64,000 nt of DNA from CAYUQT01 sp964446835 (GTDB taxonomy: Bacteria; Planctomycetota; Phycisphaerae; UBA1845; JAFGLZ01): NCBI GenBank assembly GCA_964446835.1, contig CAYUQT010000041.1, forward strand, positions 1-64,000, given 5' to 3'. Positions within the stretch are counted from its first letter, which is position 1, and each line of letters begins with the position of its first letter. Under the pieces are notes generated by a model. It was given only the letters and a program-made list of their open reading frames with translations, had not been told where the DNA came from and did no database searches. The position numbers were made by a program, and so were the translations under genes. Positions 1-8,921 of the stretch are shown here, one piece after another.

Positions 1-51
1 GAGGCCAATCAAATCACCTGTGCCATTCGGAAATGACTTCTGGCAACCGCT

Positions 52-1797
52 CTAGTCAGACAGATATGGCTGCACCTGCACGAAGTTCAGCATGAGTTCC
101 TGGCCGGCGGGGGCTCCCGGTGTCCCCTCGGCCGCCCAGTCGGAAATGCGAAGCTCCGCCTGATCGCCCCGGGCCCGAAAGACACGCCAGTGGTAGTTCA
201 TCCATGCCTTTCGGCTGTCGTTGTATGGCCCGTGATGATGGCTGTAACAGTTGGCAAAGACGTGCTGAAACACCTTTCCGGGGATGAGGTCGACACCGGT
301 AAGCACGATCGAAACCGCGTGCCGCCCTTGTGTGGACATATCCTTGAAGTCCCCCGAGAACATCCGCAGCGAATAGAGCCGTCCCGGTTCGAGGGATCGG
401 ATCCTCTGCGAAATCACGTTCGGCCGGACGGCACTTCGCTTCAACCAGAGGATCGCATTGCCCTGCTTCGTCTGAGGGTAGCGTCCCTGAAGCCAACTGA
501 AGCCGTCCATCGATCGGGCTGCGATGGTGCCGGGCTCGGCGGGAGTAACCTGCCAACCGGTCAGGCCGGCCTCGAAGTCCGGATTCACGATGTGCGGGAG
601 GATGTAGGGGTCTCGGGTGAACGGCTCTCTGTGCCCCTCGATGGCGTAGTGCCGAAAGAGCTTGCCCATCCATCGAACCGTCTCCTCTTCGGTGTAGCTC
701 GACAGGTAGGTCATGACGCCGTACAGACCCCGGCAGGTCGGATCGTTGGCCAGCAGGTTCATCTGCATATCGAGGAATACCTTCAGGTTCGTTGAGGGAT
801 TCACGTCGAGGCTTTCGGGTGGCTGAGAGAACGTGCCCATGCAGATGATCATGTGCTCGACGGCCTGTGGCTGGGCCTTCTGCCAGTCGCGAATCGTCTT
901 GGCCAGGGAATTGGCCAACCTCGACCGAGCGGCCGTCTCCGACCGCTCCTCCGCGAGATATCGTTCATAGGCAAAGGCGTATCCGGCATCGAGCACCGTC
1001 TGAATGAACCCGCGACTGGCTTTGGCTCCGTACATGGGGGTGGCGTAGGGATAGAATCGCTTGCCCTTGAAGGAGGAGTTGCCGGCGATGCGACGAACCG
1101 CCTCGGTCCACGCAGCGTATTTGGGGGTGTTGGTGCCGAAGAACTCATCGGCGATGACCCCGTCGAGGATCGGTTCGACCATTCCCGGATTCTTCGACCA
1201 GTACCCATATGCCTGATCGGCGGTCACGGTATCCTTGTCGCCGAGGCCCGGGACGCCGCATTCAACCATCCACCGCTTGCCCTGCCGCTTCCAAGCTTCG
1301 GCGAAGGCTTTTTGAGACGGATCCCCGTTGCCGACCATGACGTTGATGTTGGGCAGAACGTGTTTGTTGAGGAACTCCCAGTCGTACTTGCCGTACTCGC
1401 GGACGAGCGGATCGGAACCGAACTTCGAGTAGACGAGTTCGGGAATCGCGCGAACGATGAGCCGATCGACGCCATTACCCTCGGGCACAACGACGCGCAA
1501 CGGGTGCCGGCCGCGAGCCACGAATCGCATCGCCTCCCAGGTTCTGACCGGCCGGTCCGGACTGATGACTTGTCCATCCAGCGAAACCGTGACCGGCGTG
1601 CCGGCATCCGCCCTGACGGTGCAGGAAAAGTGAACCCATCCTTCGCCCCCTCGATCGAGGTTCCGCAGGCGTTGCGACCCCGACGGCAGGGCCTCCAGGC
1701 AGATCAGTTCGGTGACCAGGTTGTTCAGGATCTTGGATTCGGTATCTCCGGGAAGCAAAGCGATCGTCCCAAGGGTCATCGCGATGGTCAGTCCCAT
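52..1797 (-). CDS. Large uncharacterised protein, glycosidase-like with C-terminal carbohydrate-binding-like domain
   Basis: I do not recognise a named family. The 581-residue product opens with a weak hydrophobic stretch (residues 1-17) without positive charges, so export is possible but not certain. The middle (about 110-390) alternates in a way that suits a TIM-barrel sugar hydrolase, including an acidic DGVIADEFFG segment and many Trp and Tyr. The last 170 residues begin with an NPDFEAGLTGW motif that is typical of jelly-roll carbohydrate-binding modules (CBM4/9-like). The start is supported by an AGGAGG seven bases upstream. It is divergent from the creatininase gene. Export and glycan binding are inferences. 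Confidence 0.6.
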   Translation of the reverse strand: MGLTIAMTLGTIALLPGDTESKILNNLVTELICLEALPSGSQRLRNLDRGGEGWVHFSCTVRADAGTPVTVSLDGQVISPDRPVRTWEAMRFVARGRHPLRVVVPEGNGVDRLIVRAIPELVYSKFGSDPLVREYGKYDWEFLNKHVLPNINVMVGNGDPSQKAFAEAWKRQGKRWMVECGVPGLGDKDTVTADQAYGYWSKNPGMVEPILDGVIADEFFGTNTPKYAAWTEAVRRIAGNSSFKGKRFYPYATPMYGAKASRGFIQTVLDAGYAFAYERYLAEERSETAARSRLANSLAKTIRDWQKAQPQAVEHMIICMGTFSQPPESLDVNPSTNLKVFLDMQMNLLANDPTCRGLYGVMTYLSSYTEEETVRWMGKLFRHYAIEGHREPFTRDPYILPHIVNPDFEAGLTGWQVTPAEPGTIAARSMDGFSWLQGRYPQTKQGNAILWLKRSAVRPNVISQRIRSLEPGRLYSLRMFSGDFKDMSTQGRHAVSIVLTGVDLIPGKVFQHVFANCYSHHHGPYNDSRKAWMNYHWRVFRARGDQAELRISDWAAEGTPGAPAGQELMLNFVQVQPYLSD

Positions 1798-1977
1798 GTT
1801 CGGTCCTCCTGTCGATGGTCAGCGGCACGAAGAGGCTGCGGTCACCCTACGCCGAGGCTCAAGGACCTTCAAGCCCTCGCTCTCGATGGCGTCTGAACAA
1901 TCGATCGTGATAGAATGCCGCCTCGCCGAAATCCGGCGGTGATTGTTCCGGTCTTGCGACGTCCTTCGGAGAAAGCC

Positions 1978-2775
1978 ATGATCATCCGCTACCGTCACGC
2001 CGTCTGGACGGATGTCCGTCGAATCGCGGAGGCCGACGGCCTGGCCGTCGTGCCGATGGGGAGCGTCGAACAGCACGGTCCGCACATGCCGTGCGGCACC
2101 GACACACTGCTGGTCGAGGAGATGGTCGATCGATCGGCGCGGAGTCTGCCGACGGAAACGAACATCTGTATTTGCCCGACGATTGAGTACAGCGTGGTGC
2201 AGTGGGCCTCGCCGATGGCCTCGCTCGGCATCGATCCCTTTACGCTCGAACGAAAGCTCGTGGACATCTGTCATGCCCTGATAGACACGGGATTCCGGAA
2301 GGTGCTTCTGGTGCACGGGCATCATGGGTTGCCCTGTGGCCGGTCGGCGCTGTGGCAGTCGATGCAGGAGAAACGCCCGGCGCTGTATGTGGATTACATG
2401 CCCTACGAGGCCTGCATGGATCGAATCGCGGAAATCGCGGGCGAACCCCTGGGGCACGCCGGATGCGCCGAGACGAGCATGATGCTGGCCGCTTTCCCAG
2501 ACAGGGTCGACATGACGCAGGCGGTCAGGGGCCCTGCCGACCTGTGGGGCCAGGATTTTCCGTATCCCTCGCTCAAGCAGCCCGGCTGCTATGCGATCCC
2601 GCCGGTGGAATCGACCTGTCGGGGCGTCGAAGGTGACGCCACGCGTGCAACGGCCGAGATCGGCGAACAGATCTTCAGGCTTCTCGTCGAATCGATCGCC
2701 CCTGCAATGTTCGAATTGGCAACCCGGCCGACACCGGAAGCCTATCGCCGCATCCAGAGGATTGCCCTGCCGTAG
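1978..2775 (+). CDS. Creatininase family amidohydrolase
   Basis: The protein belongs to the creatinine amidohydrolase family, metal enzymes that hydrolyse cyclic or linear amides such as creatinine or formamides. The hallmark MGSVEQHGPHMP and a following TD lie near residues 24-43, a VHGHHG motif lies near 110, and HAGCAETSMML near 160. Together these supply the His, Asp and Glu metal ligands of the family. The 265 residues match the usual length. ATG 1978 is preferred over an in-frame ATG at 1915 because GGAGA lies directly upstream and the alignment begins there. A TAGAAT hexamer at 1911-1916 could be a -10 box. The substrate cannot be told; many planctomycete homologues are not creatininases. 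Confidence 0.88.
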   Translation: MIIRYRHAVWTDVRRIAEADGLAVVPMGSVEQHGPHMPCGTDTLLVEEMVDRSARSLPTETNICICPTIEYSVVQWASPMASLGIDPFTLERKLVDICHALIDTGFRKVLLVHGHHGLPCGRSALWQSMQEKRPALYVDYMPYEACMDRIAEIAGEPLGHAGCAETSMMLAAFPDRVDMTQAVRGPADLWGQDFPYPSLKQPGCYAIPPVESTCRGVEGDATRATAEIGEQIFRLLVESIAPAMFELATRPTPEAYRRIQRIALP

Positions 2776-2802
2776 CGTCCCTCGCCGCCGGTCGAAGGCC
2801 TG

Positions 2803-3516
2803 CTACTTGATGGGCTGCACCCAGATGTTGCGGAATGCAACCTTGTTGCCGTGGTCCTGGAGCATCAGCGGGCCGGGCTGACCGAGTTGATGGTAGCCAA
2901 AGCCGCCAGGTGTCGTCCTGGGGATCTCCTGATCGTTGATGATCGTCAAACCGTTCTGAACAACGGTGAGCCGCGCCTTCTTGACCACCTTGTTGTTCTC
3001 ATCGAGCTTTGGTCCGATGAAGGTGATGTCGTACGACTGCCATTCCTCGGGTGGCAGACAGGCGTTTCGGCTCGGTTTGATCTCCTTGTAGAGCGAGCCG
3101 CAATCATCAATCTGAATCGGATCGATGCCGTAGCTGTCGAGCACCTGGATCTCGTAGCGGCCCTGGATGTACACACCGCTGTTACCGCGACCCTGTCCCT
3201 TGGCATCGGCCATCAGTGGCGTTCTGAATTCGATGTGCAACTTCTGATCGCCAAAGGTCTTCTTCGTCCGGATATTTCCGCTGCGAGGCACACAGGCCAG
3301 GGCGCCCTGCTCGACCTTCCACGGACAGGGGCTGCCGTTGAGTCGCGTCCATTCCTTGGCGTCCTTGCCGTCAAAGAGGACCACGGCATCCTTGGGGGGT
3401 GGGGTAAACTGAGGCGTGGGCTTGGAAGGCTCTTCCGCCCGAGCCGAAAGCAGGCCGAGGTTCAACGCCGCGACACCTGCGGCGATCATGCCGATCGCGC
3501 ACAACATACGTCTCAT
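2803..3516 (-). CDS. Secreted DUF1080 (3-keto-disaccharide hydrolase-like) protein
   Basis: The product has a signal peptide (residues 1-27, ending at an ARA-type site) and one DUF1080 domain, a concanavalin-like jelly roll found in planctomycete exported proteins; some members hydrolyse 3-keto sugars. Visible family marks are DAVVLFDGKDAKEW near residue 45, GNSGVYIQGRYEIQVLDS near 110, and the terminal NKVAFRNIWVQPIK. I start at 3516 and not further upstream because the signal peptide begins there and an AAGGAG stands nine bases before it. It is convergent with the creatininase gene. A second DUF1080 gene lies at 25918-26646. The substrate is unknown. Confidence 0.85.
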   Translation of the reverse strand: MRRMLCAIGMIAAGVAALNLGLLSARAEEPSKPTPQFTPPPKDAVVLFDGKDAKEWTRLNGSPCPWKVEQGALACVPRSGNIRTKKTFGDQKLHIEFRTPLMADAKGQGRGNSGVYIQGRYEIQVLDSYGIDPIQIDDCGSLYKEIKPSRNACLPPEEWQSYDITFIGPKLDENNKVVKKARLTVVQNGLTIINDQEIPRTTPGGFGYHQLGQPGPLMLQDHGNKVAFRNIWVQPIK

Positions 3517-3663
3517 CGTTGGTTCTCCTTCTCTCAATCGAACACTCTGAGATCTGCCTGTGAGACCATTGGGCAGGATCAGCCTATCACAGCGCGAGGC
3601 GATTGTCACTTGCCGGTGGCCGCCATCCGCCGGCCCGGATGCCCGAGCCCGATAAGGCGCTCG

Positions 3664-5064
3664 CTATGCCTCGGAATCGACCGACGCATTCTCGTCAATG
3701 ATCCCTTTTCGCAAGTAGACAGGTCGAACCTGTCTCCGCAGGGCGGGCAGTCGCCATGCAAAGACCACGGAGACCAGGATGCACAGGCACCCCCCCATGA
3801 CCACGGTTCCGGGGGCCCCCAGATGCGTCGCCAGTGCCCCCCCTAACAGGGCGCCCATCGGAGCCGGCCCCATGAAGGCCAGCGTATAGAAGCTCATGAC
3901 CCGCCCCCGTTTGTCATCATCCGCTATGGTTTGCAGGATGGTATTGCCGCCGGACATTTCCACCATGAAGCCGAACCCGATCAGCAGCAACATCGGCATG
4001 GACAGCCACACCGCCCTGGAGAGGCCGAAGCCGATCATGCCCAGCCCCAGGATGGCCCCCGCCATGGCGATGAGCCGGCCGAACCCCACCACCGTGGTGC
4101 GGCTGGCCAGAACGATGGCCCCGAGCACCGCCCCACACCCTGCCGACGAAACCAGGATGCCCACGGTGTTTTCGAGCTTGAGCTGCACCGGACTCATCCC
4201 GAAGGGCATGAGCGGGATCTCGGTATGACCGGCGTGCAATACGGTGGCCGCAATCGCCGGTAGAAGCGTGTTGTAGAAGACGCCAAAGAGATTCACCGTG
4301 GCCAGCGTGAGCAGAATCGCGCGGATCGGCGGAAACCCGAAGCAGTAGACGATGCCTTCTTTGAGGCTCTGGAGGACGTCCGATCGACGAGTCGACGGCG
4401 TCCAGGCCGGCAAACGCATCGCCCAGAGCGATGTCAGAATCGCCAGATAGCTGGCGGCGTTGATCACCAGACATGTCCCCTCACCGGCGAAGGGGATCGA
4501 GGAACGTGCGTTGATCAGCGGGATCAGGATACCGGCGATCATGGGCCCGATGAGTCGGGCGCCGTTGAAGATGAACGAGTTGAGGGCGATCGCGTTGGGC
4601 AGGTGGTCTCTGTGTTCGACCATCTGCACGACAAAGGCCTGACGATTGGGGATGTCGGTGGCGTTGACGATTCCGAGAAAGGCAGCCAGAACGATGATGT
4701 GCCACACATGGATCACCCCCGACAGGGCCAGGACTGCCAACAGGATCGCCTGAACCATGGACAGCGCCTGCGTCAGCATGAGGAGCCTGCGACGATCCCA
4801 GCGATCGCTCAGCACGCCCGCGAACGGGGCCATCGCGAAGCCGAGGATCTGAGAGGAGAAGCCGACCAGTCCGAGCGCCAGTTCCCGGTGGGTCAGCTTC
4901 CACACCAGCAGGCTCAGGGCGACCGACTGCATCCAGGTGCCGACCAGTGAAAGCCCGTGTCCGAAGAAGAACAGAGTGTAGTTCCGTCCCCGCAGGGCGC
5001 GCAGCATGTGCCCGAAGCGAGGGGGCGTCCTGTTCGGGCTGTCGGGATTCGTCGGCATTCCCAT
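3664..5064 (-). CDS. MFS transporter, EntS/MFS_3 type
   Basis: This is a 466-residue membrane protein with about twelve hydrophobic segments and the major facilitator signature between helices 2 and 3 (GVLSDRWDRRRLLML, near residue 82). The pattern fits the MFS_3 group, which contains exporters such as EntS and macrolide efflux proteins. The open frame continues far upstream across the divergent RraA-like gene, but the transporter fold begins at MGMPTNPDS. An AGAGAGG lies just upstream of ATG 5064, and a second in-frame ATG at 5058 is an alternative. A tandem extrusion role is inferred from the family; the cargo is unknown. Confidence 0.85.
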   Translation of the reverse strand: MGMPTNPDSPNRTPPRFGHMLRALRGRNYTLFFFGHGLSLVGTWMQSVALSLLVWKLTHRELALGLVGFSSQILGFAMAPFAGVLSDRWDRRRLLMLTQALSMVQAILLAVLALSGVIHVWHIIVLAAFLGIVNATDIPNRQAFVVQMVEHRDHLPNAIALNSFIFNGARLIGPMIAGILIPLINARSSIPFAGEGTCLVINAASYLAILTSLWAMRLPAWTPSTRRSDVLQSLKEGIVYCFGFPPIRAILLTLATVNLFGVFYNTLLPAIAATVLHAGHTEIPLMPFGMSPVQLKLENTVGILVSSAGCGAVLGAIVLASRTTVVGFGRLIAMAGAILGLGMIGFGLSRAVWLSMPMLLLIGFGFMVEMSGGNTILQTIADDDKRGRVMSFYTLAFMGPAPMGALLGGALATHLGAPGTVVMGGCLCILVSVVFAWRLPALRRQVRPVYLRKGIIDENASVDSEA

Positions 5065-5250
5065 GCCCTCTCTTGTACACGATCCGACGGGATGAGAGAA
5101 TCCTCGGGCACGGCGGGGATCGGTCAGCAATGCCCACAGGTTCTCGGGCCGGACCGATGGAACCCCGAATCTGCGGATCGTCAATGGATCGACAAGAGGG
5201 CCTCTCGGCCCGAAAAACAGGTGGCCCCTGCGTTGTATCGAGCGAAGAAT

Positions 5251-6021
5251 ATGAACAACGGCAACAACACAACCGGCAAGCGGACCCTCGGCGATCTGCT
5301 GGAGCTCAAGCGGCTCAGCACCCCGACCCTCTACAACGGATGGGAGCAGATCACGCGGCACGACGTCACGCGTGGTTCTTTCAATCGGGAGGAGGTGCGG
5401 GATTTCATGCCCCATATCGGCCCGATGGTCGGCTATGCGGTAACCGTGGCCATCGAACCCAGCAATCCCAGGCACCGCCAGGAGCAGCCGAACGCGTGGA
5501 ATGAATACCGCCGCCATGTTGCCTCGGTGCCCGGCCCGAAGATCGTCGTGGTGCAGGACCTGGACAAGCCGGAGGTTATCGGTTCGTTCTGGGGCGAGGT
5601 GAACGGCAACGTCCACCGGGCGCTGGGGTGTGTGGGAACGATCACCGACGGTGCGATCCGCGACCACAGCGAGATGTGCAATGCGGGGTTCAAGGCCCTG
5701 GCGAGACGATTGTGCGTGGGGCATGCCCATGCCTGGCCCGTTCGCTGGAACTGCCCCGTGGAGGTCTTCGGAACGGCCGTCAGCCCGGGACAGCTCATCC
5801 ACGCGGACCAGCATGGTTTTCTGCTGATCCCGCCGGAGGATGAGGCCAGATTGCTGGAGGCGTCGAGATTCATGGACATCAACGAGTGCGACACGGTGAT
5901 TGCCGCCGCGCGAGCCTCCGCCGGCATGGCGATGAGTGAGCTGCTCGACCGCATGGAGCAGGCGGAGGCCGCGTTCCGAACCGCTGCGAAGCAACGATTC
6001 GGCACCCGAGGCGAGTGGTAA
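5251..6021 (+). CDS. RraA-like / HMG-aldolase family protein
   Basis: The product is 256 residues long and matches the RraA-like fold, formerly annotated as dimethylmenaquinone methyltransferase. Members include the RNase E inhibitor RraA and the class II 4-hydroxy-4-methyl-2-oxoglutarate aldolases. The core motif GCVGTITDGAIRDHSEM around residue 125 carries the Gly, Arg and Asp that bind oxo-acid and metal in the aldolases. I choose ATG 5251 since homology starts soon after; its ribosome site is weak. The additional N-terminal 25 residues before the core are usual for the sugar-acid-associated branch. An aldolase or oxaloacetate decarboxylase role is more likely than RNase control. Confidence 0.82.
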   Translation: MNNGNNTTGKRTLGDLLELKRLSTPTLYNGWEQITRHDVTRGSFNREEVRDFMPHIGPMVGYAVTVAIEPSNPRHRQEQPNAWNEYRRHVASVPGPKIVVVQDLDKPEVIGSFWGEVNGNVHRALGCVGTITDGAIRDHSEMCNAGFKALARRLCVGHAHAWPVRWNCPVEVFGTAVSPGQLIHADQHGFLLIPPEDEARLLEASRFMDINECDTVIAAARASAGMAMSELLDRMEQAEAAFRTAAKQRFGTRGEW

Positions 6022-6099
6022 CGGAACCCCCTGTGCCGCCGCCGGTCGATGCGCCGGCATGCGGGCCTCGCAGGGAGCGTCTGCGGACGTCATCAGCGA

Positions 6100-6128
6100 T
6101 TGAGGTCGTCTGCGGCTCCGCTTAGAAT
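6100..6128 (+). promoter_or_regulatory. Candidate sigma70-type promoter of proC
   Basis: TTGAGG at 6100-6105 and TAGAAT at 6123-6128 are separated by 17 bases, close to the vegetative consensus. The expected start of transcription is near 6135, about 50 bases before the proC start codon, which has its own GGGAG. Confidence 0.5.
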
Positions 6129-6184
6129 TGCTGTTTGTCTCGCCATGGGCGTATCTCAGTTGCGATCGCAGGGAGACTGGTACA

Positions 6185-7003
6185 ATGACCCGACCGTTTC
6201 ATCTGGGCTTCATCGGCGCAGGCAACATGGCCGAGGGCATCGTCGGCGGCGTGCTGCATGCCGGACTCTGTACGCCGGACCGCATGATCGCGAGCGACCC
6301 GTCGGCTGAACAGCGAAACCTCTTCGCCGGCAGGTTCGGCCTGACCGTCGTGGACGACAACGCCCGAGTGGCGAAAGAGTCGGACATCATCTTCCTGGCG
6401 GTCAAGCCACAGACTTTTGGCCAGGTGGCCACGACGCTGGCACCGTGCCTGGCGGGCGGACCGTTGATCGTCAGCATCATGGCCGGCTGGTCGACGCTCT
6501 CGGTAGCCAAGTTGTTGGGCGGCGAGTCGGTGCGGGTGGTTCGCGTCATGCCCAACCTGCCGATACGCCTGGGGGCGGGGGTCACCGGCATTTGCGGAGG
6601 TGCGGGAACGACGCCGGCGGATGTAGCCACCGTGCAGAGAGTTTTCGACAGTGCGGGCCAGACGGTTCTCCTGAGCCAGGAGGATCTCATGGATGCGGTG
6701 ACCGCCGTCTCGGGCAGCGGGCCGGCGTATTACTACTATGTCACGGAGGCGATCGCGGCCGGAGGCGTGGCCGCCGGTCTGACCCAGGAGCAGGCCATGC
6801 TGCTGGCGAAGAACACCTGCCTGGGGGCGGCCCGGATGATGCTGGAGACCGGCAGCGACCCGGCCGAGCTACGCCGCCAGGTCACCAGTCCGGGCGGAAC
6901 GACGCAGGCTGCATTGGCGACGATGAAGTGGTCGGGCGTCTTTGAGGCGATCCGACATGCCGTCACGGTCGCCGCCCGCAGGAGCAAGGAACTGGGCAAG
7001 TAG
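6185..7003 (+). CDS. proC: Pyrroline-5-carboxylate reductase
   Basis: The enzyme reduces 1-pyrroline-5-carboxylate to L-proline with NAD(P)H, the last step of proline synthesis in the cytoplasm. The N terminus has the Rossmann motif GFIGAGNMAEGI. The C-terminal dimerisation domain has the signature SGSGPAYYYYVTEA near residue 178 and SPGGTTQAAL near 240. The 272 residues equal the usual family length. The start at 6185 is placed by the Rossmann motif and a GGGAG nine bases upstream. A 21-base gap links it to the following lipoprotein gene, so the two may share a transcript, though no functional link is evident. Confidence 0.95.
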   Translation: MTRPFHLGFIGAGNMAEGIVGGVLHAGLCTPDRMIASDPSAEQRNLFAGRFGLTVVDDNARVAKESDIIFLAVKPQTFGQVATTLAPCLAGGPLIVSIMAGWSTLSVAKLLGGESVRVVRVMPNLPIRLGAGVTGICGGAGTTPADVATVQRVFDSAGQTVLLSQEDLMDAVTAVSGSGPAYYYYVTEAIAAGGVAAGLTQEQAMLLAKNTCLGAARMMLETGSDPAELRRQVTSPGGTTQAALATMKWSGVFEAIRHAVTVAARRSKELGK

Positions 7004-7024
7004 TTCAGAAAGGAACCGAGAATC

Positions 7025-8080
7025 ATGCGAATCAGGACCCTCGTCGTATCACTGCTGGGAGTGTGTCTGCTGGTGGGCTGCAAGCAGTCGTCCACCGGTA
7101 CGGGTGGGGCATCCCGATCGAATCGAATGCGCATCGCCGTGATCCCCAAGGGCACGACGCATGACTTCTGGACCTCGGTGCATGCCGGAGCCGAAGCGGC
7201 CGCCAAGGAGTTCGACGTAGACATCATCTGGAAGGGCCCGACCGATGAAGGCCGTTATGCCGACCAGATCAGTATCGTCGAGGACATGATCACGCAGAAG
7301 GCCGACGGGATCGTGCTGGCCCCGACCCACGACAAGGCCCTGGCCGACGTGGTGATCAAATCGCACCAGAAGGGCATCCCCATCTCGATTTTCGACTCGG
7401 GCGTGGCGACCGATCCGAATGTCTATGTGACCTTCGCGGCCACCGACAACTACCAGGGCGGCGTGATGGCGGCCCGTCGTCTGGCCGAGCTGCTCGGCAA
7501 CAAGGGCAAGATCGGCATCGTCAAGTGCCAGCCCGGCGGAGCCAGCACGATGGACCGCGAGGCCGGGTTTGAGGACACGCTCAAGAAGGAATTCCCGAAC
7601 ATGCAGGTTGCCGACTGGAAGTGGGGCTATTCGCTGAGGGAGAAGTCGGTCAATGCCGCCGAGGACATCCTCACCAAGTCCCAGGGCAACCTCGACGGGT
7701 TCTTCGGCTCGAATGAATCGAGCGCCGCGGGCGTCTTGCAGGCCCTGAAAGACCGCAAACTGGGCGGCAAGATCAAGTTCGTCGGGTTTGACACCTCTCC
7801 CGACCTGATCGCCGGGCTGGAAGCCGGCATCATCCACGGACTCGTCGTGCAGAATCCCTACAAGATGGGTTACGAAGGCGTCAAGAGCATCATCGACTTC
7901 AAGGCCGGCAAGAAGGTGGCCAAGCGAATCGATACCGGCGCCGCGGTTGTCACGAAGGAGAACATGAACACGCCCGAGATGCACAAACTGCTCTATCCGC
8001 CGAAGGTCCGATCGGGAATGGCCGGCCCTGTGCCGACACCGAAGCCGGCAGCGGCCACGACGACGGCCCCGAAGAAGTAG
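7025..8080 (+). CDS. Sugar ABC transporter substrate-binding lipoprotein (Peripla_BP_4, RbsB-like)
   Basis: The protein is a ribose/galactose-type periplasmic binding protein anchored as a lipoprotein. The N terminus has a lipobox LVGC with the lipidated Cys at residue 19. The mature part follows the type I binding fold: IAVIPKGTTHDFWTSVHAGAEAAA begins the first lobe, DGIVLAPTHDKAL and ISIFDSG follow, and KFVGFDTSPDLIAGLEAG marks the second lobe. The 351-residue length is typical. The C terminus ends in a Pro/Ala/Thr/Lys-rich tail. No permease or ATPase gene is adjacent, so it is either an orphan component or a sensor. A hairpin with a T-rich tail follows. Confidence 0.88.
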   Translation: MRIRTLVVSLLGVCLLVGCKQSSTGTGGASRSNRMRIAVIPKGTTHDFWTSVHAGAEAAAKEFDVDIIWKGPTDEGRYADQISIVEDMITQKADGIVLAPTHDKALADVVIKSHQKGIPISIFDSGVATDPNVYVTFAATDNYQGGVMAARRLAELLGNKGKIGIVKCQPGGASTMDREAGFEDTLKKEFPNMQVADWKWGYSLREKSVNAAEDILTKSQGNLDGFFGSNESSAAGVLQALKDRKLGGKIKFVGFDTSPDLIAGLEAGIIHGLVVQNPYKMGYEGVKSIIDFKAGKKVAKRIDTGAAVVTKENMNTPEMHKLLYPPKVRSGMAGPVPTPKPAAATTTAPKK

Positions 8081-8128
8081 CAGAGATCCACAGGCCCCTG
8101 GGCCTGATCGCCGGCAGAGACCAGACAA

Positions 8129-8181
8129 CACGAGTCCGGGAAGAAGGCAAACCGCCGCTCTCGGACTCGTGCTGTTGTTTT
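8129..8181 (+). terminator. Probable intrinsic terminator after the binding-protein gene
   Basis: CACGAGTCCG at 8129-8138 is perfectly complementary to CGGACTCGTG at 8162-8171. A T-rich tail (CTGTTGTTTT) follows. The 23-base loop is long. It lies between the convergent binding-protein and thioesterase genes. Confidence 0.55.
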
Positions 8182-8209
8182 GCGGGCGTCAGATCGGAAT
8201 TGCGTTACT

Positions 8210-8617
8210 TCAGGGCGTGCCCAGAATACGGTCTTTCTTGCGATAGGCCAGCCCCTGGAACACTGCGACCAGCTCATTCTGTTCGTCGGTCACCCGCACG
8301 GTGTAGTTGCCGAGCTTGAGGTTGACAGAATCCTCGGTCGCAACGGCGGTCAGGACGCCACTGCGAGCCGGCCGAATGAAGTTGATCCCGACGTTGATCG
8401 CCACCGCAACGGTCCCGTGTGAATTGCAGGCGCCAGCGAAGGCGTAGTCGGCCAGAGTGAAGATCGCCCCACCATGGGCCGTTCGAACCGCGTTCATATG
8501 GCATTCCCGCAGTTCCATCCGAGCCACGGCCCGACCGGGGCCGATCTCGGTCATTTCAATGCCCAGGTATGCCGCGAGTTTGTCGTTGGCGCCGAAGTAG
8601 TCCTTGAGATGCTCCAT
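8210..8617 (-). CDS. PaaI-family hotdog thioesterase
   Basis: A 135-residue hotdog-fold acyl-CoA thioesterase of the PaaI/YbgC-like group. The motif AHGGAIFTLADYAFAGACN (near residue 49) provides the HGG turn and the conserved Asp of the active site, and the family beta strand INVGINFIRPARSG follows. ATG 8617 is preferred over an in-frame GTG at 8629 because GGAGG lies six bases before the ATG and overlaps the GTG. It stands alone, convergent with the binding-protein gene. The family cleaves short-chain or aromatic acyl-CoA; the actual substrate cannot be inferred. Confidence 0.88.
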   Translation of the reverse strand: MEHLKDYFGANDKLAAYLGIEMTEIGPGRAVARMELRECHMNAVRTAHGGAIFTLADYAFAGACNSHGTVAVAINVGINFIRPARSGVLTAVATEDSVNLKLGNYTVRVTDEQNELVAVFQGLAYRKKDRILGTP

Positions 8618-8921
8618 CGTAGCCTCCACGGGCTCATGCCCCGGAAAACCCCGCTGAAGTCTAACCGGATCCGGAGGCTCCTGGCCAGAGCCGACGACAG
8701 GGCCGGCGCCCCACCTGGACTGCGCAACAGAGGATCATCGATCGGAGTTGATCGGCAAGACCTTGGGTTGGAGGATGGGGAAGCAGTGTCTCGCGTGGCA
8801 TGGATCATGGGGGGATCAGGGCGCGGCCGGAGCTGTCCCCCCGACAGCTCCGCTCGGGTCCGAGGGGGAATACGATTCGGACCCCAACCGACTTACGGCG
8901 CCGCAAGTGTTCCTGCCGACG
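8618..8921. other. Intergenic region with tandem hairpins
   Basis: No gene is supported here. The part nearest the glycosyltransferase stop holds two strong stem-loops, listed separately. The rest, toward the thioesterase start, should contain that gene's promoter, but I see no clear -35/-10 pair. Confidence 0.5.
8828..8884 (-). terminator. Tandem stem-loops downstream of the glycosyltransferase gene
   Basis: Two perfect inverted repeats follow one another. GGGTCCGA (8856-8863) pairs with TCGGACCC (8877-8884), and CGGAGCTGTC (8828-8837) pairs with GACAGCTCCG (8843-8852) around a five-C loop. They begin about 40 bases after the stop codon of the minus-strand glycosyltransferase gene. Neither is followed by a T tract, so they may be a Rho-assisted terminator or a 3' end stabiliser. 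Confidence 0.45.
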
